Source of the DNA: Cloacibacillus sp. An23
GTDB taxonomy: Bacteria; Synergistota; Synergistia; Synergistales; Synergistaceae
Length of the DNA: 64,000 bases
Assembly: GCF_002159945.1 (NCBI RefSeq)
Contig: NZ_NFJQ01000005.1
Coordinates: 172,195-236,194 of the forward strand
Direction: 5' to 3'
The translations under genes were made by a program, and so were the position numbers. Of the stretch, positions 62,327 through 64,000 are shown one piece after another (position 1 is the first letter of the stretch; each line of letters opens with the position of its first letter). Under the pieces are notes generated by a model that was not told the origin of the DNA, made no database searches, and was given only the letters and a program-made list of their open reading frames with translations.

Positions 62327-62673
62327 ATGACGGAGAAAAAACGCAGACAAAAATTGAGATAGTATCCGAACGACAGCTCTGTGAAGAATGGGGCATCAGC
62401 AGGGAAACAATGAGAAAAATACGAAACAAAGGCATCCCGGGACAAAGCCATATGCTGCCATACCATATTCTAAGCATCGGCGAACGTCAGGGGATAGTCT
62501 ACTACCGCCATGAGATCAATGAGTGGCTACTCGGACTTCCTTCATACACCGGCGCATCACACTATATACCGCCTAGATCACGCCGCGGCCGCCCAAGAAA
62601 GACGCAGAATACTGCAAATAGTGTTGACGCATATTCCGACAGCGGTATCTACGGCAACGAGATCGCCTGCTAG
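62327..62673 (+). CDS. Excisionase-like helix-turn-helix protein (one base out of frame)
   Basis: Two starts compete. GAAGGAG precedes the ATG at 62327 with good spacing, but that frame stops after 11 codons. A GTG at 62299, without an RBS, opens the long 124-codon frame. One extra A in the A6 run at 62335-62340 joins the well-placed ATG to the long frame (MTEKKTQTKIEIVSERQL...). The protein has an HTH of the MerR/excisionase type, RQLCEEWGISRETMRKIRNKGIPG, then VYYRHEINEWLLG as in AlpA/excisionase wing regions, and a basic tail RSRRGRPRK. Probably an element-encoded DNA-binding regulator. Confidence 0.6.
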
Positions 62674-62695
62674 CAACAGAGTTATATCGATAAGT

Positions 62696-62732
62696 AAGAG
62701 AGGGCGCCACTTCACCCTCTCTTAAATTTTTT
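62696..62732 (+). terminator. Terminator after the HTH gene
   Basis: 9-bp stem AAGAGAGGG/CCCTCTCTT, 10-nt loop, then AAATTTTTTG. Confidence 0.87.
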
Positions 62733-62986
62733 GTTTGAAATCCTGAGCGCAAACAAGTTATGCCGGATGATCATTCTCCAGCGTACAAGATTTCATGTTT
62801 AGATCGTAATGAATGGACATAACCATTCCACATGCTGCCGGTATCTCGCGCTTTTGCTGTGCGCAGATACTTTAGGCGTATTCTTCTTAATTATCACTTA
62901 CTAAATTAACCGCTACGGAAACGCAATAAATTCGCAGATATATTCCCGTAAACATGCATCTTATCCCATTTTACGGGGGAATTATC

Positions 62987-63838
62987 ATGCCTGCGAAAGT
63001 TAGTAATATACAGCCGCGCGCTGTTATTGACAGCGCCGCAGTCCATTTTCCTTTATTCTCATATTATGAGCGCCCTAAAATAAAAACTGCGAACGGCGTC
63101 AAGTTCTGGCAATATTTCGGCCATTGGTACACGACGTTTGAGCTATCCAGATACGATTTAAACTGTACGTATACACCTTATCTGCCGGAAACGCCTGCCT
63201 ATGCACAGAACAACATCAATACGCCTACCTATAAAAGCATAAGATCGGCGATAAACCGTATTTATCGCAGTTATCTGGACGTCATATCCCCGCAGGATAG
63301 AGCGATCTTATATAGCCTCCTAAGCAGCGGTGATTACGTCTACGCACCGAGGATAACACGCCTGGACATAGCTTTTGACCTTCCCAGCTGCATTGTCCCC
63401 ACACCGGCAGACTTTATCCGATATGTGCAAAAAGGCAGAGGCAGCGGAAACCGTTACCTGAAAGCAGCAACTGCCGATGGAATATATAGTTATGACAAAA
63501 GACACGACTCATGGCAGTTGGTACAGCAGCAGCCGGATGGTTCAAAGCAAGCAATTGATACCAAGCCTTACTTCATGGGTTATAAAGAACGATTAAGACA
63601 GGCTCTACTGAAAAATGAAGTAACAATATATGTAGGAACCCAAAATGGCGAAATAAAGATATATGGCAAAAGAGGGCTCATATGTTACGAACTCTCGGCA
63701 CGGAGGATGATTCTGCGCAAGATAATGCCGGACAGACGTCTGTGTGTTTTGCGTAACCCGTTAATGTTACAGGGACTTTTTGCAAACGCCGCTAAACGAA
63801 TAGCTGAAAATAACTGTCAAGGCAACGGCATGGCTTGA
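62987..63838 (+). CDS. Phage/plasmid replication initiation protein (gene II/X-like)
   Basis: 283 residues from the ATG at 62987 (GGGGG 7 nt upstream; an ATG 11 codons earlier lacks an RBS). The segment RITRLDIAFDLPS (~125-137) resembles the conserved strand of filamentous-phage gene II/X and related rolling-circle initiators (R-x-D-x-A-x-D). KIKTANGVKFWQYFGHWYTTFELS and EVTIYVGTQNGEIKIYGKRG further match such proteins (strands ending in x-x-Y-x-K). Low GC and AT-rich codons differ from the chromosome. Family call is by motif and moderate. Confidence 0.55.
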   Translation: MPAKVSNIQPRAVIDSAAVHFPLFSYYERPKIKTANGVKFWQYFGHWYTTFELSRYDLNCTYTPYLPETPAYAQNNINTPTYKSIRSAINRIYRSYLDVISPQDRAILYSLLSSGDYVYAPRITRLDIAFDLPSCIVPTPADFIRYVQKGRGSGNRYLKAATADGIYSYDKRHDSWQLVQQQPDGSKQAIDTKPYFMGYKERLRQALLKNEVTIYVGTQNGEIKIYGKRGLICYELSARRMILRKIMPDRRLCVLRNPLMLQGLFANAAKRIAENNCQGNGMA

Positions 63839-63973
63839 TATTTTGTTATTCTTTTGATCATTTTTAATACAAGCTATGGATATATAGTAAAACGCTTAAT
63901 TTTATTCTGTGATACAGCTGATGTTTTGTCGCTTTCTGTTAAAAAATAATGTTTAGGAATAAAAACAAAAAAC

Positions 63974-63999
63974 GGCGAAAAAGGTGTACCTTTTTCGCC
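63974..63999. terminator. Perfect palindrome near the window end, probable terminator
   Basis: GGCGAAAAAGGT and ACCTTTTTCGCC separated by GT. On the minus strand it is followed by CGTTTTTTG, so it probably terminates a minus-strand gene beyond 64000. It could also be an operator. Confidence 0.55.
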
Positions 64000-64000
64000 A

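Larger units (their letters stand above)
62120..64000. mobile_element. Left end of a probable integrated element at tRNA-Thr
   Basis: From the tRNA 3' end to the window edge the sequence turns AT-rich and carries an excisionase-like HTH gene and a filamentous-phage/plasmid-type replication initiator gene. Insertion at a tRNA 3' end is the usual site for such elements. No integrase is visible inside the window, and the right end lies outside it. Confidence 0.55.

Overview
The window is a GC-rich bacterial chromosome segment with diderm features: LivK binding proteins with signal peptides, and a type VI secretion system (T6SS) with outer-membrane and inner-membrane parts. The clearest taxonomic clue is a surface protein at about 40.9-43.3 kb. 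It ends in a seven-glycine run, a Cys, a short hydrophobic helix and an Arg/Lys tail, the layout of the Synerg-CTERM sorting signal of the Synergistota. Two amino-acid-type catabolic and transport loci, carbamate kinase and lar nickel-cofactor genes fit an anaerobic amino-acid fermenter of that phylum, for example a Cloacibacillus/Synergistes-like gut organism. The genus is inference.

Layout. (1) 0-5 kb, minus strand: 5' end of argS, a secreted DUF3857-like protein and secA. (2) 5.6-16.9 kb, minus: one long probable operon with a FadR-type regulator, two near-duplicate LivK proteins, LivHMGF, an M20/PepV-like peptidase, two D-2-hydroxyacid dehydrogenases and a GarR-like dehydrogenase. (3) 17-20.4 kb, minus: a second M20 hydrolase, a BASS-family transporter and two small ORFs. 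(4) 20.5-49.6 kb: a T6SS in three transcription units. On the minus strand, tssF-tssG-DUF2169/pentapeptide-pentapeptide-DUF3540-PAAR-like-tssJ-tssK-tssL-tssM-AMIN-like-tssE-vgrG. Divergently on the plus strand, tssA. Then tssB-tssC-hcp-clpV on the minus strand. The surface-protein gene and its flanking repeats lie between tssA and clpV. (5) 49.9-57.8 kb: MFS exporter, GNAT, gpt, DUF3006 with a ComEC-type hydrolase, AEC transporter, arcC, L,D-transpeptidase and a DUF2157 membrane protein. (6) 58.1-62.1 kb: tRNA-Tyr and tRNA-Thr(GGU), larE-larB-larC (minus), then tRNA-Thr(UGU). (7) 62.1-64 kb: an AT-rich block immediately 3' of tRNA-Thr with an excisionase-like HTH gene and a filamentous-phage/plasmid-type replication initiator gene, probably the start of an integrated element.

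The most notable observation is a run of nine C in the 5' end of the surface-protein gene. With nine C the strong RBS and ATG lead to a stop after 22 codons. With ten (or seven) C the same ATG reads through a good signal peptide into the whole GLUG/Ig-like/Synerg-CTERM protein. This has the architecture of a slipped-strand phase-variable ON/OFF switch, seen here in the OFF state, and the gene sits inside a T6SS locus flanked by inverted copies of a palindromic repeat. A second homopolymer (A6) puts the HTH gene of the tRNA-linked element one base out of frame in the same direction, so base-call undercounting must be excluded for both.

Other points of note are a TssM without a Walker A motif, a TssJ without a lipobox, a VgrG with a roughly 240-residue insertion, an AMIN-like protein in the T6SS operon, and a LarC that stops before its C-terminal half.
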